From Streptomyces sp. ISL-100 (lineage in GTDB: Bacteria > Actinomycetota > Actinomycetes > Streptomycetales > Streptomycetaceae), in contig NZ_JAGGOK010000005.1 of the NCBI RefSeq assembly GCF_018614615.1, forward strand, positions 45,616 through 109,615: 64,000 nucleotides of DNA, read 5' to 3'. The notes beneath the pieces were generated by a model. It did not search any database and was not told where the DNA came from. It saw only the letters and a list, made by a program, of their open reading frames with translations. A program made the translations under genes and the position numbers. Below are positions 26,611 to 35,445 of the stretch, piece by piece. Numbering within the stretch: the stretch's first letter is position 1; each line of letters begins with the position of its first letter.

Positions 26611-27549
26611 TCAGGCCCCGTTACGGGATCGCCGGCTCCTCGCCACCGCCAGCGCGGCCGCGCCGGACGCCAGCAACAGGGCCGCGCCGCCTGCCAGGTA
26701 GGGGGTTGTGGAACTGCCGCCCGTCTCCGCCAGGTTCGCCTCCGTCGCCGTCGCCGTCTGCGGCTTTACGTCCGGCTCCGGCGCCGGCGCCGAAGGGGCC
26801 TTCGGTTCCTCCTTCGCCGGCGGCGCCTTCGGCGACTCGCATGTCGCGCCCGCCAGCGTCACCGTGCCGTCGACCTCGGCGACGTTCAGCTTGAGCGGGT
26901 TCACCGACACCTTCAGTTCGAGGGCCGTGGCAGCCGCTGTACGCGACGTCGTATGCGTCTTCGACAGATCCAGCGTCACCACGCCCACCGCGGGCACATC
27001 AACCCGTGTCGGCCCGCCCGCCGACAGGGTGACCTTCTTGCCGAGCACGGTCACCGCACCGAGCACGTTCGACTCGGCCACCGGCTGCTTTCCCGCCTCG
27101 CACAGCGCCTTCGACGTGACCTTCTCGACCTCGATGAGCGAGAGCAGCGGCAGCCCCGGCACATGGACCCTGGCGTGCGCGAGGTTGACGTGTCCCTCCG
27201 TCTTGTGGGCGTCGGCCGTCGCCTTCGCCGTGGCCACGTCGGCGCGCAGTACGCTGACCGGCTTGCCCTGCTCCACGCCGTCCAACTGGACTGTCAGCGC
27301 GGTCTTTTCGGCGCTCGCCGGGGCGTTCACCTCGTTGAGCGCGGCCGTGAGCGGCACGTTGACGGACTTGTTGAGCAGCGAGATGTCAAGACCGGTACGG
27401 AGTACGACGGCGTCGGCCCTGCCCTCGCCGCCACCCCCGGTGGCGTGCGCCGCCGGAGCGGCGACGAGCAGAGCGGCAGCGGGGCCCGCGGTCAGGGCGA
27501 AGGCAGCCGCGGCGGCTGCGGACCGGCGTGCGGGCCGGCGTGCGGGCAT
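26611..27549 (-). CDS. Cell-wall-anchored surface protein with LAETG sorting signal
   Basis: The 312-residue protein has a long basic/hydrophobic signal peptide ending near AAHATGG, a valine/threonine-rich extracellular region (about 40-240), a Pro/Lys/Ala-rich wall-spanning stretch (SPKAPPAKEEPKAPSAPAPEP), then LAETGG, a hydrophobic helix and an arginine-rich tail (RSRRSRNGA). LAxTG signals are used by class E sortases in actinobacteria, so it is probably linked to peptidoglycan. Two cysteines (ALCEAG, GATCESP) may form a disulfide. The ATG at 27549 is chosen because the signal peptide begins there. The ligand or partner is unknown. Confidence 0.88.
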   Translation of the reverse strand: MPARRPARRSAAAAAAFALTAGPAAALLVAAPAAHATGGGGEGRADAVVLRTGLDISLLNKSVNVPLTAALNEVNAPASAEKTALTVQLDGVEQGKPVSVLRADVATAKATADAHKTEGHVNLAHARVHVPGLPLLSLIEVEKVTSKALCEAGKQPVAESNVLGAVTVLGKKVTLSAGGPTRVDVPAVGVVTLDLSKTHTTSRTAAATALELKVSVNPLKLNVAEVDGTVTLAGATCESPKAPPAKEEPKAPSAPAPEPDVKPQTATATEANLAETGGSSTTPYLAGGAALLLASGAAALAVARSRRSRNGA

Positions 27550-27745
27550 GCTGAAGAAGGTGCTGTTCAAAGCGGTGGAACCCCCACAAGTGACACGGCG
27601 CCGCCCGGCGCACTTCACGGGGACACGTGGGCGCCGGGGCGGCTGAGACACAGGAATACTTACGCACTTAGAGTGAACGGTCAGCGACGTGACGTGAGTT
27701 CACCCCAAAGTGGGGTTTCCGAGCCCGTATTCGAATCCCTCGCCG

Positions 27746-28837
27746 TCAGCCGACGATCCGGCCGTTGAGGATGATCCGCTGCGGGGCGGCCAGTACGCGC
27801 ACATCCGCGCGCGGATCCTCGTCGTACACCACCAGGTCGGCCGGCGCCCCCTCCTCCAGCACCGGCCGCCCGAGCCACTGCCGCGCTCCCCACGCCGTGG
27901 CCGACAGAGCCTCGATCGCGGGGATGCCCGCCTTCACCAGCTCCGCGACCTCGTCCGCCACCAGTCCGTGGGCCAGCGAGCCGCCCGCGTCCGTGCCGAC
28001 GAAGACCGGGATGCCCGCGTCGTACGCCGCGCGGACCGTGTCGTACCGGCGCGCGTGCAGCTCCCGCATGCGCGCCGACCAGCGCGGGAACTTCGCCTCG
28101 CCGCCGTCCGCGAGGTGCGGGAACGTCGCGATGTTGACCAGGGTCGGGACGATCGCGACGCCGCGCTCGGCGAAGAGCGGGATCGTGTCCTCGGTGAGGC
28201 CGGTGGCGTGCTCGATGCAGTCGATGCCCGCCTCGACGAGGTCGCGCAGCGAGTCCTCCGCGAAGCAGTGCGCGGTGACCCGGGCGCCCAGCCGGTGCGC
28301 CTGGGCGATGGCCGCCTCGACCTCGCCGCGCGGCCAGCACGCGCCCAGGTCCCCGGTCTCCCGGTCGAGCCAGTCGCCGACGAGCTTGACCCAGCCGTCG
28401 CCGCGCCGCGCCTCCCGGGCGACGTACGCGACCAGGTCGCCCGGCTCGATCTCGTGGGCGTAATTACGGATGTAGCGGCGGGTCCGCGCGATGTGCCGCC
28501 CCGCCCTGATGATCTTCGGAAGGTCGTCGCGGTCGTCGATCCAGCGGGTGTCGGACGGCGACCCCGCGTCGCGGATCAGCAGCGTGCCCGCCTCCCGGTC
28601 GGTCAGCGCCTGCTTCTCGCTGGTGGCCTCGTCGACGGGGCCGTGCCGGTCGAGTCCGACGTGGCAGTGCGTGTCGACCAGGCCGGGCAGCGCCCAGCCG
28701 TGGACGACCTGCTCATCGCGTACGCCCGCGGGCCGTTCGTACGTGATCCTGCCGTCCACGGCCCACAGCTCGTCCCGTACGTCGTCGGGCCCCGCGAGCA
28801 CCCGCCCCTTCACCCGCAGCACCATGCGCTCACTCAT
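27746..28837 (-). CDS. Metal-dependent amidohydrolase
   Basis: The 363-residue protein is a TIM-barrel amidohydrolase. It shows LPGLVDTHCHVGLD (first metal HxH), VTAHCFAED and CIEHATGL histidines on later strands, FVGTDAGGSLAHG with the conserved aspartate, and the C-terminal beta-sandwich segment GAPADLVVYDEDPRADVRVL. It most resembles imidazolonepropionase/prolidase-like cytoplasmic members. The substrate is unknown. An alternative ATG lies at 28825. It is divergent from the class V aminotransferase 106 bp away. Confidence 0.88.
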   Translation of the reverse strand: MSERMVLRVKGRVLAGPDDVRDELWAVDGRITYERPAGVRDEQVVHGWALPGLVDTHCHVGLDRHGPVDEATSEKQALTDREAGTLLIRDAGSPSDTRWIDDRDDLPKIIRAGRHIARTRRYIRNYAHEIEPGDLVAYVAREARRGDGWVKLVGDWLDRETGDLGACWPRGEVEAAIAQAHRLGARVTAHCFAEDSLRDLVEAGIDCIEHATGLTEDTIPLFAERGVAIVPTLVNIATFPHLADGGEAKFPRWSARMRELHARRYDTVRAAYDAGIPVFVGTDAGGSLAHGLVADEVAELVKAGIPAIEALSATAWGARQWLGRPVLEEGAPADLVVYDEDPRADVRVLAAPQRIILNGRIVG

Positions 28838-28943
28838 ACAGAGCACTCTACGAGGGGGCGACTACGCTCATCCGCGTGAGGCAGCACCACTGATCCACTG
28901 ACCCACCCTTCAAAAGATCCGAAGATCCGAAGAGAGCTCCACC

Positions 28944-30050
28944 GTGACACACCCGCTTCTGGACCTGGCCCCACTGACCGCCGCGCACTTCGCGGCCATC
29001 GAACGCCGGGTCGCCGCGCTGCTCTCCACCGAGCAGGACGTGGTCATCATGCAGGGCGAGGCGCTGCTTCCCCTCGAAGGCTGCATCCGCGGCGGCGCCC
29101 GTCCCGGCTCGGCCGCGCTGAACGTGGTGACCGGGCCGTACGGACAGACCTTCGGCAACTGGCTGCGCGACTGCGGCGCGGCCGTCTTCGATCTGACCGT
29201 CCCGTTCCACACGGCGGTCTCCGCCGAGCAGATCGGGCAGGCGCTCGACGAGCACCCGGAAATCGACTTCGTCTCGCTGGTGCACGCGGAGGCTGCGACC
29301 GGCAACACCAACCCGGTGGCCGAGATCGGCGAGGTCGTACGGGCCCACGGCGCCCTCTTCATGCTCGACGCGGTCGCTTCGGTGGCCGCCGAACCGCTGC
29401 TGCCCGACGCGTGGGGCGTCGACCTGTGCGTGATCGGGGCACAGAAGGCGATGAGCGGGCCGGCCGGCGTCTCCGCGGTGTCGGTCAGCACCCGCGCCTG
29501 GGAGCGGATCGCCGCGAACCCCGCCGCCCCGCGCCGCTCGTACCTCTCCCTCCTGGACTGGAAGGAGCGGTGGATCGACGGCGGCCGCAAGGCGCTGCTG
29601 CACGCGCCCGCGCAGCTGGAGATGCTGGCGCTGGAGGCGTGTCTGGAGCGTATCGAGGCGGAAGGGCTCGCCGCGGTGGAGGCCAGGCACCTGGCCGCCG
29701 CCTCGGCCACGCGCGCGGGCGCGGTCGCGCTGGGCGGGGACCTGGAGCCGTACGTCCACGCGGCGCGGGACGCCGCGCCGGTCGCCACGACGCTGCGCAC
29801 GCCCGCCGGGGTGGACGCGTCGGAGATCGTCGCGAAGGCACTGGTCGCCGATCCGTCGCTGCCGCTGATCGCGGGCGGCGGGGCGCTGGCCAAGGAGATG
29901 ATCCGGGTCAATCACTACGGCGTCGATGCCACACGGGGTGTGGTCCAGTCGTCACTCGCCGCACTGGGCGCGGCACTGAGCGAATCGGGTGTGCGTGGGG
30001 TCGACACCGAAGCTGCCCGAAAGGCCGTGGCGGAAACCTGGCCCGGCTAA
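28944..30050 (+). CDS. Class V PLP-dependent aminotransferase
   Basis: The 368-residue protein matches the serine-pyruvate/alanine-glyoxylate aminotransferase group: GEALLPLEGCIRGG, NVVTGPYGQTFGNWL, VHAEAATGNTNPV, FMLDAVASVAAEPLLPDAWGVDLCVIGAQKAMSGPAG with PLP lysine Lys168. GTG start at 28944. It may supply or use glyoxylate or an amino acid close to the ectoine genes, but a perfect hairpin after its stop argues for a separate transcript. Substrate specificity cannot be told from sequence. Confidence 0.85.
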   Translation: MTHPLLDLAPLTAAHFAAIERRVAALLSTEQDVVIMQGEALLPLEGCIRGGARPGSAALNVVTGPYGQTFGNWLRDCGAAVFDLTVPFHTAVSAEQIGQALDEHPEIDFVSLVHAEAATGNTNPVAEIGEVVRAHGALFMLDAVASVAAEPLLPDAWGVDLCVIGAQKAMSGPAGVSAVSVSTRAWERIAANPAAPRRSYLSLLDWKERWIDGGRKALLHAPAQLEMLALEACLERIEAEGLAAVEARHLAAASATRAGAVALGGDLEPYVHAARDAAPVATTLRTPAGVDASEIVAKALVADPSLPLIAGGGALAKEMIRVNHYGVDATRGVVQSSLAALGAALSESGVRGVDTEAARKAVAETWPG

Positions 30051-30078
30051 TAAATTCCTTGAATTCAGGGAATTAACG

Positions 30079-30119
30079 GAAAACGGGAAGCCGCTTTATC
30101 AGCGCAGCTTCCCGTTTTC
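30079..30119. terminator. Intrinsic terminator after the class V aminotransferase
   Basis: GAAAACGGGAAG (30079-30090) pairs perfectly with CTTCCCGTTTTC (30108-30119). The descending arm supplies a T-rich tail (GTTTTCTTCT). It is unusually AT-rich for this genome and separates the aminotransferase from ectABCD. Confidence 0.85.
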
Positions 30120-30354
30120 TTCTGCCCGGTTTCCCCGACCCTAAACGCCAAGATTTCAACAAGAGATCGAGGCCGTTTCGGGCATGTGACAGACCCCACA
30201 GTCAGTGCGATTTGCCCGGATATTTACGGTCAAATCACCCACATTTGCAGTCTGCTCGCGCGAAGCGCGCCCCCGCGCGATAACACAAGAAGGGCTCTCA
30301 CCCAACCCCTTCCGACGATGCACTTTTTGAATTTGCTCGGTAAATTTCATCCGC
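30120..30354 (+). promoter_or_regulatory. ectA upstream region, AT-richer, no gene seen
   Basis: This 235-base leader of the ectoine operon is clearly less GC-rich than its surroundings (for example GATATTTACGGTCAAATC and CTTTTTGAATTTGCTCGG). No coding pattern is convincing. No purine-rich ribosome site precedes the ectA ATG, so the transcript may begin close to the start codon. The promoter for ectABCD should lie here; I could not fix exact -35/-10 boxes. Confidence 0.45.
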
Positions 30355-30888
30355 ATGACCGCCGCACAAGCAGACCTTGCACGTGCCCGAAGCGAATTCC
30401 TGCAGATCGAAGCTCCGCGAGTGGAGGACGGAGCCGCGATCTGGCGCATTGCCCGCGACTCCAAGGTGCTGGACCTCAACTCCTCGTACAGCTATCTGCT
30501 GTGGTGCCGCGACTTCGCAGCGACCTCCGTCGTGGCCAGAGACAGCCCCGGGGGTGAGCCGATCGCGTTCATCACGGGCTATGTACGTCCCGACCGCCCC
30601 GAGACGCTCGTCGTCTGGCAGGTCGCCGTCGACCACGGCCACCGCGGCCTCGGGCTGGCCGGCACGCTCCTGGAGGCGCTGACCGAGAAGGTCACCGCCC
30701 GGCAGGGAGTGAAGACGATCGAGACGACCGTGACGCCGGACAACACCGCCTCCGACCGGCTGTTCACCTCGTACGCCGAGCGCCGGGGAGTGCCCCTGGA
30801 GCGCGAAGTCCTCTTCGACGGAGGACTGTTCCCCGAGGGAACCCACCTGCCCGAGGTGCTGTACCGCATCGGCCCGATCGCTTCCTGA
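30355..30888 (+). CDS. ectA: L-2,4-diaminobutyrate N-acetyltransferase EctA
   Basis: The 177-residue GNAT enzyme acetylates the gamma-amino group of 2,4-diaminobutyrate, the second step of ectoine synthesis. Typical EctA residues are DGAAIWRIARDSKVLDLNSSYSYLLWCRDFA, ITGYVRPDRPETLVVWQVAVD and the acetyl-CoA motif HGHRGLGLAGTLLEAL (about 93-110). It is first in ectABCD and lies 50 bp before ectB. The lack of a Shine-Dalgarno sequence is notable. Confidence 0.96.
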   Translation: MTAAQADLARARSEFLQIEAPRVEDGAAIWRIARDSKVLDLNSSYSYLLWCRDFAATSVVARDSPGGEPIAFITGYVRPDRPETLVVWQVAVDHGHRGLGLAGTLLEALTEKVTARQGVKTIETTVTPDNTASDRLFTSYAERRGVPLEREVLFDGGLFPEGTHLPEVLYRIGPIAS

Positions 30889-30938
30889 CGCGCCCCCGCC
30901 CTCCCCCCATACTTCCCCCTCTCTCCCAGGAGACCGCT

Positions 30939-32207
30939 GTGACCATCACTCCTCCCGCCCTGAGCGTCTTCGAGACCCTGGAATCCGAGGTACGCAGCTA
31001 CTGCCGCGGCTGGCCGGCCGTGTTCGACCGCGCGCAGGGCAGCCACCTCCACGACGAGGACGGCCACACCTACCTCGACTTCTTCGCCGGCGCCGGGTCA
31101 CTGAACTACGGCCACAACAACCCGGTGCTGAAACGCGCGCTGATCGACTACATCGAGCGCGACGGCATCACCCACGGCCTGGACATGGCGACGACCGCCA
31201 AGCGCGCCTTCCTGGAGACGTTCGAGAACGTGATCCTGCGGCCGCGCGACCTGCCGTACAAGGTGATGTTCCCGGGCCCGACCGGCACCAACGCCGTCGA
31301 GGCCGCCCTGAAGCTGGCCCGTAAGGTCAAGGGCCGCGAGTCGGTCGTGTCCTTCACCAACGCCTTCCACGGCATGTCGCTCGGCTCACTCGCCGTCACC
31401 GGCAACGCCTTCAAGCGAGCCGGCGCGGGCATACCGCTCGTACACGGCACTCCGATGCCGTTCGACAACTACTTCGACGGCACGGTCGAGGACTTCCTGT
31501 GGTTCGAGCGGCTGCTCGACGACCAGGGCTCCGGCCTGAACAAGCCCGCCGCGGTGATCGTCGAGACGGTGCAGGGCGAGGGCGGCATCAACGTCGCCCG
31601 CGCCGAGTGGCTGCGCGCGCTCCAGGAGCTGTGCCACCGCCAGGACATGCTGCTGATCGTCGACGACATCCAGATGGGCTGCGGCCGTACCGGCGGCTTC
31701 TTCTCCTTCGAGGAGGCCGGCATCACGCCGGACATCGTCACCCTGTCGAAGTCCATCAGCGGTTACGGCATGCCCATGTCGCTCTGCCTGTTCAAGCCCG
31801 AGCTCGACGTCTGGGAGCCGGGCGAGCACAACGGCACCTTCCGCGGCAACAACCCCGCGTTCGTCACCGCCACCGCCACGCTCAACACCTACTGGGCCGA
31901 CGGCCAGATGGAGAAGCAGACGCTGGCGCGCGGCGAGCAGGTCGAGCGGGCGCTGCTGGCCATCGCCGACGAGAACGACGGCGCCGACGTCAGCTTCCGT
32001 GGCCGCGGCCTGGTCTGGGGCATGGAGTTCACCGACAAGGCGCGCGCCACGGCGGTCTGCCGCCGCGCCTTCGAACTGGGCATGCTGCTGGAGACCTCGG
32101 GTCCCCAGAGCGAGGTCGTGAAGCTGCTGCCGGCGCTCACCATCTCCCCCGAGGAGCTGGACGAGGGGCTGCGCATCCTGGCCCGCTCCGTCCGCGAGAC
32201 CGCCTGA
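30939..32207 (+). CDS. ectB: L-2,4-diaminobutyrate transaminase EctB
   Basis: The 422-residue class III PLP aminotransferase makes 2,4-diaminobutyrate from aspartate semialdehyde with glutamate as donor. Conserved features: FDRAQGSHLHDEDGHTYLDFFAGAGSLNYGHN, VMFPGPTGTNAVEAALKLAR, IVDDIQMGCGRTGGFFSFE, and the PLP lysine Lys271 in TLSKSISGYGMP. AGGAGA precedes the GTG start. Length and order fit canonical ectoine operons. Confidence 0.97.
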   Translation: MTITPPALSVFETLESEVRSYCRGWPAVFDRAQGSHLHDEDGHTYLDFFAGAGSLNYGHNNPVLKRALIDYIERDGITHGLDMATTAKRAFLETFENVILRPRDLPYKVMFPGPTGTNAVEAALKLARKVKGRESVVSFTNAFHGMSLGSLAVTGNAFKRAGAGIPLVHGTPMPFDNYFDGTVEDFLWFERLLDDQGSGLNKPAAVIVETVQGEGGINVARAEWLRALQELCHRQDMLLIVDDIQMGCGRTGGFFSFEEAGITPDIVTLSKSISGYGMPMSLCLFKPELDVWEPGEHNGTFRGNNPAFVTATATLNTYWADGQMEKQTLARGEQVERALLAIADENDGADVSFRGRGLVWGMEFTDKARATAVCRRAFELGMLLETSGPQSEVVKLLPALTISPEELDEGLRILARSVRETA

Positions 32208-32259
32208 CCCACGACTGCTCAACGCAGCACCGCAGTAACACAGAAGGGCTCGACTCAAC

Positions 32260-32658
32260 GTGATCGTCCGATCGTTCAAGGACATTGAGGGCACCGACCG
32301 CCATGTGAAGGCCGCCTCCGGGACCTGGGAGAGCAAGCGCATCGTGCTCGCCAAGGAGAAGGTCGGCTTCTCGCTCCACGAGACCGTGCTGTACGCGGGT
32401 ACGGAGACGTCGATGTGGTACGCCAACCACATCGAGGCCGTCCTGTGCACGGAGGGCGAGGCCGAGCTCACCAATGACGAGACCGGCGAGAAGCACTGGA
32501 TTTCGCCGGGCACGATGTACCTGCTGGACGGCCACGAGCGCCACACTATGCGCCCCAAGACCAACTTCCGCTGCGTATGCGTCTTCAACCCTCCCGTCAC
32601 CGGACGGGAGGACCACGACGAGAACGGTGTCTACCCGCTGCTGACCGAGGAGGTCTGA
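32260..32658 (+). CDS. ectC: L-ectoine synthase EctC
   Basis: The 132-residue cupin closes the ring of N-gamma-acetyldiaminobutyrate to ectoine, a compatible solute for osmotic and heat stress. It is recognised by [70 protein letters not shown] and [23 protein letters not shown] start at 32260 after AGAAGGGCT. It lies 52 bp after ectB and 3 bp before ectD. Confidence 0.97.
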   Translation: MIVRSFKDIEGTDRHVKAASGTWESKRIVLAKEKVGFSLHETVLYAGTETSMWYANHIEAVLCTEGEAELTNDETGEKHWISPGTMYLLDGHERHTMRPKTNFRCVCVFNPPVTGREDHDENGVYPLLTEEV

Positions 32659-32661
32659 ACC

Positions 32662-33576
32662 ATGACCGACGTACTCACCCCACGCACCGAGACCCCACGC
32701 GCCGACCTCTACCCGACGCGCGGCGCCGCCGAGGTGACCACGCCCCGCCAGGACCCGGTCGTCTGGTCCGCGCCGGGCGCGCCGGGGCCCATCGAGGCCG
32801 ACGACCTCATGGGCTTCGAGCGGGACGGTTTCCTCGCCATCGACCAGCTCATCGCCCCGGACGAGGTGTCGCTCTACCGGGCCGAGCTGGAACGGCTGGT
32901 CAGCGACCCGGGAGTGCGGGCGGACGAACGCTCGATCATCGAGCCGAAGTCGAGGGACGTACGGTCGGTCTTCGAGGTGCACCGCATCAGTGAGGTCTTC
33001 GCGAAGCTGGTCCGGGACCCGCGGGTGGTCGGCAGGGCCCGGCAGATCCTCGGCTCGGACGTGTACGTCCACCAGTCCCGGATCAACGTCAAGCCGGGCT
33101 TCGGGGCTTCCGGGTTCTACTGGCACTCGGACTTCGAGACGTGGCACGCCGAGGACGGTTTGCCGAACATGCGGACCGTGTCCGTCTCGATCGCGCTGAC
33201 CGAGAACTACGACACCAACGGCGGCCTGATGATCCTGCCGGGGTCGCACAAGGAGTTCCTGGGCTGCGCCGGCAGAACGCCGAAGGACAACTACAAGCGC
33301 TCTCTGCAGATGCAGGACGCCGGCATCCCGTCGGACGGCGCGCTGACGCGCATGGCGGACCGGCACGGCATCAGGCTCTTCACGGGCAAGGCCGGTTCGG
33401 CGACGTGGTTCGACTGCAACGCGATGCACGGCTCGGGCGACAACATCACACCGTACGCGCGCAGCAATGTCTTCATCGTCTTCAACAGCGTGGAGAACGC
33501 GGCGGTCGAGCCGTTCGCGGCGCCCGTACGTCGGCCCGACTTCATCGGGGCGAGGGACTTCACGCCTGTGAGGTAG
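32662..33576 (+). CDS. ectD: Ectoine 5-hydroxylase EctD
   Basis: The 304-residue iron(II)/2-oxoglutarate dioxygenase converts ectoine to 5-hydroxyectoine. The facial triad is visible: His155 and Asp157 in FYWHSDFETWHAEDG and His256 in CNAMHGSGDN. The EctD signature around FYWHSDFETWH is complete. The N-terminal 35 residues are variable, as usual. With ectABC it gives a full hydroxyectoine operon. A hairpin follows 23 bp after its stop. Confidence 0.97.
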   Translation: MTDVLTPRTETPRADLYPTRGAAEVTTPRQDPVVWSAPGAPGPIEADDLMGFERDGFLAIDQLIAPDEVSLYRAELERLVSDPGVRADERSIIEPKSRDVRSVFEVHRISEVFAKLVRDPRVVGRARQILGSDVYVHQSRINVKPGFGASGFYWHSDFETWHAEDGLPNMRTVSVSIALTENYDTNGGLMILPGSHKEFLGCAGRTPKDNYKRSLQMQDAGIPSDGALTRMADRHGIRLFTGKAGSATWFDCNAMHGSGDNITPYARSNVFIVFNSVENAAVEPFAAPVRRPDFIGARDFTPVR

Positions 33577-33598
33577 GCGCCGGCGTACGAACGACGGC

Positions 33599-33642
33599 AA
33601 GGCGGGCGGGACCGGTTCGGTGGAACCGGCCCCGCCCGCCTT
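33599..33642. terminator. Convergent terminator between ectD and the old yellow enzyme gene
   Basis: AAGGCGGGCGGGACCGGTTC (33599-33618) and the arm at 33623-33642 (GAACCGG, then CCCCGCCCGCCTT) form a near-perfect 20-bp stem (one mismatch) with a 4-base loop. It sits between two convergent genes. Confidence 0.8.
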
Positions 33643-33672
33643 GCGTTTCAGGCTGTCAGGCCGTCAGGCGCT

Positions 33673-34743
33673 TCAGGCAGCCAGCGCCGGGTAGTCCGTG
33701 TAGCCCTTGTGGTCGCCGCCGAAGAAGGAGGCCGGGTCCGGGGTGTTGTACGGGCCCTCGGTCTTCAGCCGGGCCGGCAGGTCGGGGTTGGCGAGGAAGA
33801 GCGCTCCGTACGCGACGAGGTCAGCGACGCCCTCCTCGACGAGGCCGAGCGAACCATGGTCCGTGGGGCCCTCGGTCGCCGGGTTGAGGATGAAGGCGCC
33901 GGCGAACTTCGCGCGCAGCTCAAGCAGCAGTTCGCGCCGCTCCGGGGCGACCTCGACGGCGTGCAGGTACGCGAGGCCGAGCGGGGCTATGGCCTCGACG
34001 AGCGCCGGGTAGAGGGCGTCGGTGTCGGTCTCGGCCATGTCGTTGTACGGGTTGCCGGGCGAGATCCGCAGGCCGGTCCTGTCGGCGCCGATCGCCTCCA
34101 CGACCGCCTTGGTGACCTCGACCGCGAAGCGGATGCGGTTCTCGACGGAGCCGCCCCACTCGTCGGTGCGCAGGTTGGTGCTGGTGGAGAGGAACTGCGT
34201 AATCAGGTAGCCGTTGGCGCCGTGCAGCTCGACGCCGTCGAAGCCGGCGTCGATGGCGTTGCGGGCGGCCGCCGCGAAGTCGGCGACGGTCTCACGGATC
34301 TCGGCGCCGGTCAGCTCGCGCGGGGTTTCGAAGTCCTTCATGCCCTCGGCGGTGTAGAGCTGTCCGGCGGAGGCGACGGCGGACGGGGCGACCGGGACCA
34401 GCCCGTCGGGGAGGAGGACGGGGTGGCCGATACGGCCGGCGTGCATGAGCTGCGCGTAGATCCGGCCGCCCGCGGCATGCACGGCGTCGGTGACCTTGCG
34501 CCAGCCCGCGGTCTGCTCGGCGCTGTGCAGGCCGGGGGTGAACGGGTAGCCCTGGCCGACGACGGAGGGCTGGACACCTTCGGTGACGATCAGACCGGCG
34601 GAGGCCCGCTGGGCGTAGTACTCGGCCGTGAGCTCGGTGGGTACGCCGCCCTCACCGGCGCGGCTGCGCGTCATCGGGGCCATCACGATGCGGTTGGCGA
34701 GCTGGGTGCCCGAGAGCTCGAACGAATCGAATGCGGTGGTCAT
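33673..34743 (-). CDS. Old yellow enzyme family alkene reductase (NemA-like)
   Basis: The 356-residue FMN enzyme reduces activated carbon-carbon double bonds with NAD(P)H. Diagnostic segments are RIVMAPMTRSRA, ITEGVQPSV-like LIVTEGVQPSVVGQGYPFTPG, YAQLMHAGRIGHP, FDGVELHGANGYLITQFLSTSTNLRTDEWGGS with the His/Asn substrate pair, and LVAYGALFLANPDLPARL. The ATG at 34743 has GGAGG nine bases upstream. It is divergent from a MarR regulator, and the intervening operators suggest induction by electrophiles or quinones. Confidence 0.94.
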   Translation of the reverse strand: MTTAFDSFELSGTQLANRIVMAPMTRSRAGEGGVPTELTAEYYAQRASAGLIVTEGVQPSVVGQGYPFTPGLHSAEQTAGWRKVTDAVHAAGGRIYAQLMHAGRIGHPVLLPDGLVPVAPSAVASAGQLYTAEGMKDFETPRELTGAEIRETVADFAAAARNAIDAGFDGVELHGANGYLITQFLSTSTNLRTDEWGGSVENRIRFAVEVTKAVVEAIGADRTGLRISPGNPYNDMAETDTDALYPALVEAIAPLGLAYLHAVEVAPERRELLLELRAKFAGAFILNPATEGPTDHGSLGLVEEGVADLVAYGALFLANPDLPARLKTEGPYNTPDPASFFGGDHKGYTDYPALAA

Positions 34744-34768
34744 GGCAGAAGCCTCCGAAGCAGATATG

Positions 34769-34822
34769 TGGTCGACCAAGTAATCAGGCGAGAGTTACTG
34801 TAGCGCATTACTTGGCCGACCA
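34769..34822. promoter_or_regulatory. Paired MarR-type operators in the divergent region
   Basis: TGGTCGACCAAGTAAT (34769-34784) and ATTACTTGGCCGACCA (34807-34822) are inverted copies differing at one base. Each contains its own palindrome of the form TTGGYCGACCAA. They flank the likely start regions of both divergent genes, so the MarR protein probably represses the reductase and itself. Confidence 0.7.
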
Positions 34823-34861
34823 AGGTAAAGTTGGTGCAGACAGTCCCGACAAGGAGTTCCC

Positions 34862-35365
34862 ATGAAGGCCGACCCCGCCTGTCCCGAGCCGCCCAGCACC
34901 GCGAGCGGCGGCCCGGTCAGCCACTCCATCTCCCAGACGGCGCGGCTTCACCGCATCGCGGCGGGCAGGCTGCTGCGCGACCTCGGCCTCTACCCCGGCC
35001 AGGAATTCGTGATGATGCACCTGTGGGACGCGGGCCCGGTGCGTCAGTCGGAGCTGATCAAGGCGGTCGGGCTCGACCCGTCGACGGTGACGAAGATGCT
35101 CCAGCGCCTGGAGCAGTCGGGCCATGTACGCCGCTCCCCCGACCCCGCCGACCGGCGGGCCGCTCTCGTCGAGGCGACCGGGGCGAGCTGCGGCCTGAAG
35201 GCGCAGGTGGAGCAGGCGTGGCGGCAGCTGGAGGAGATCACGCTGGCAGGCCTCGACGAATCCGAGCGCAAGGAACTGCTGAGGCTGCTGGGCCACGTGG
35301 AAGGCAACCTCTGCCCGCAGGCTCGCGAGGCGGCGGCGGACGGGGCGTGCGACGCCGAGGCGTAG
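34862..35365 (+). CDS. MarR family transcriptional regulator
   Basis: The 167-residue protein has a winged helix-turn-helix: FVMMHLWDAGPVRQSELIKAVGLDPSTVTKMLQRLEQSGHVRRSPDPADRRAALVEAT, with the wing at DPADRRAALVE. Two cysteines (CPEP near the N-terminus, ASCGLK after the wing) could sense oxidants or electrophiles, as in other MarR repressors next to old yellow enzymes. AAGGAG precedes the ATG. It is divergent from the reductase and presumably acts on the paired sites between them. Confidence 0.9.
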   Translation: MKADPACPEPPSTASGGPVSHSISQTARLHRIAAGRLLRDLGLYPGQEFVMMHLWDAGPVRQSELIKAVGLDPSTVTKMLQRLEQSGHVRRSPDPADRRAALVEATGASCGLKAQVEQAWRQLEEITLAGLDESERKELLRLLGHVEGNLCPQAREAAADGACDAEA

Positions 35366-35445
35366 CCGCGGGGCGCGGGGCGCGGGCGGGCTCAATCGCC
35401 GGACGAGCGTGAACGTACCCGCCCGCCCGTCCGGCGACGGCGCGC

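Noticed and set aside
27702..27715. Short ACCCCA/TGGGGT hairpin upstream of the amidohydrolase end as a terminator
   Set aside because: A 6-bp stem with a 3-base loop is too weak, and its T tail faces the wrong strand.
30186..30557. Forward frame of 123 codons upstream of and across ectA
   Set aside because: It overlaps ectA in another frame and has no motif or codon bias of its own.
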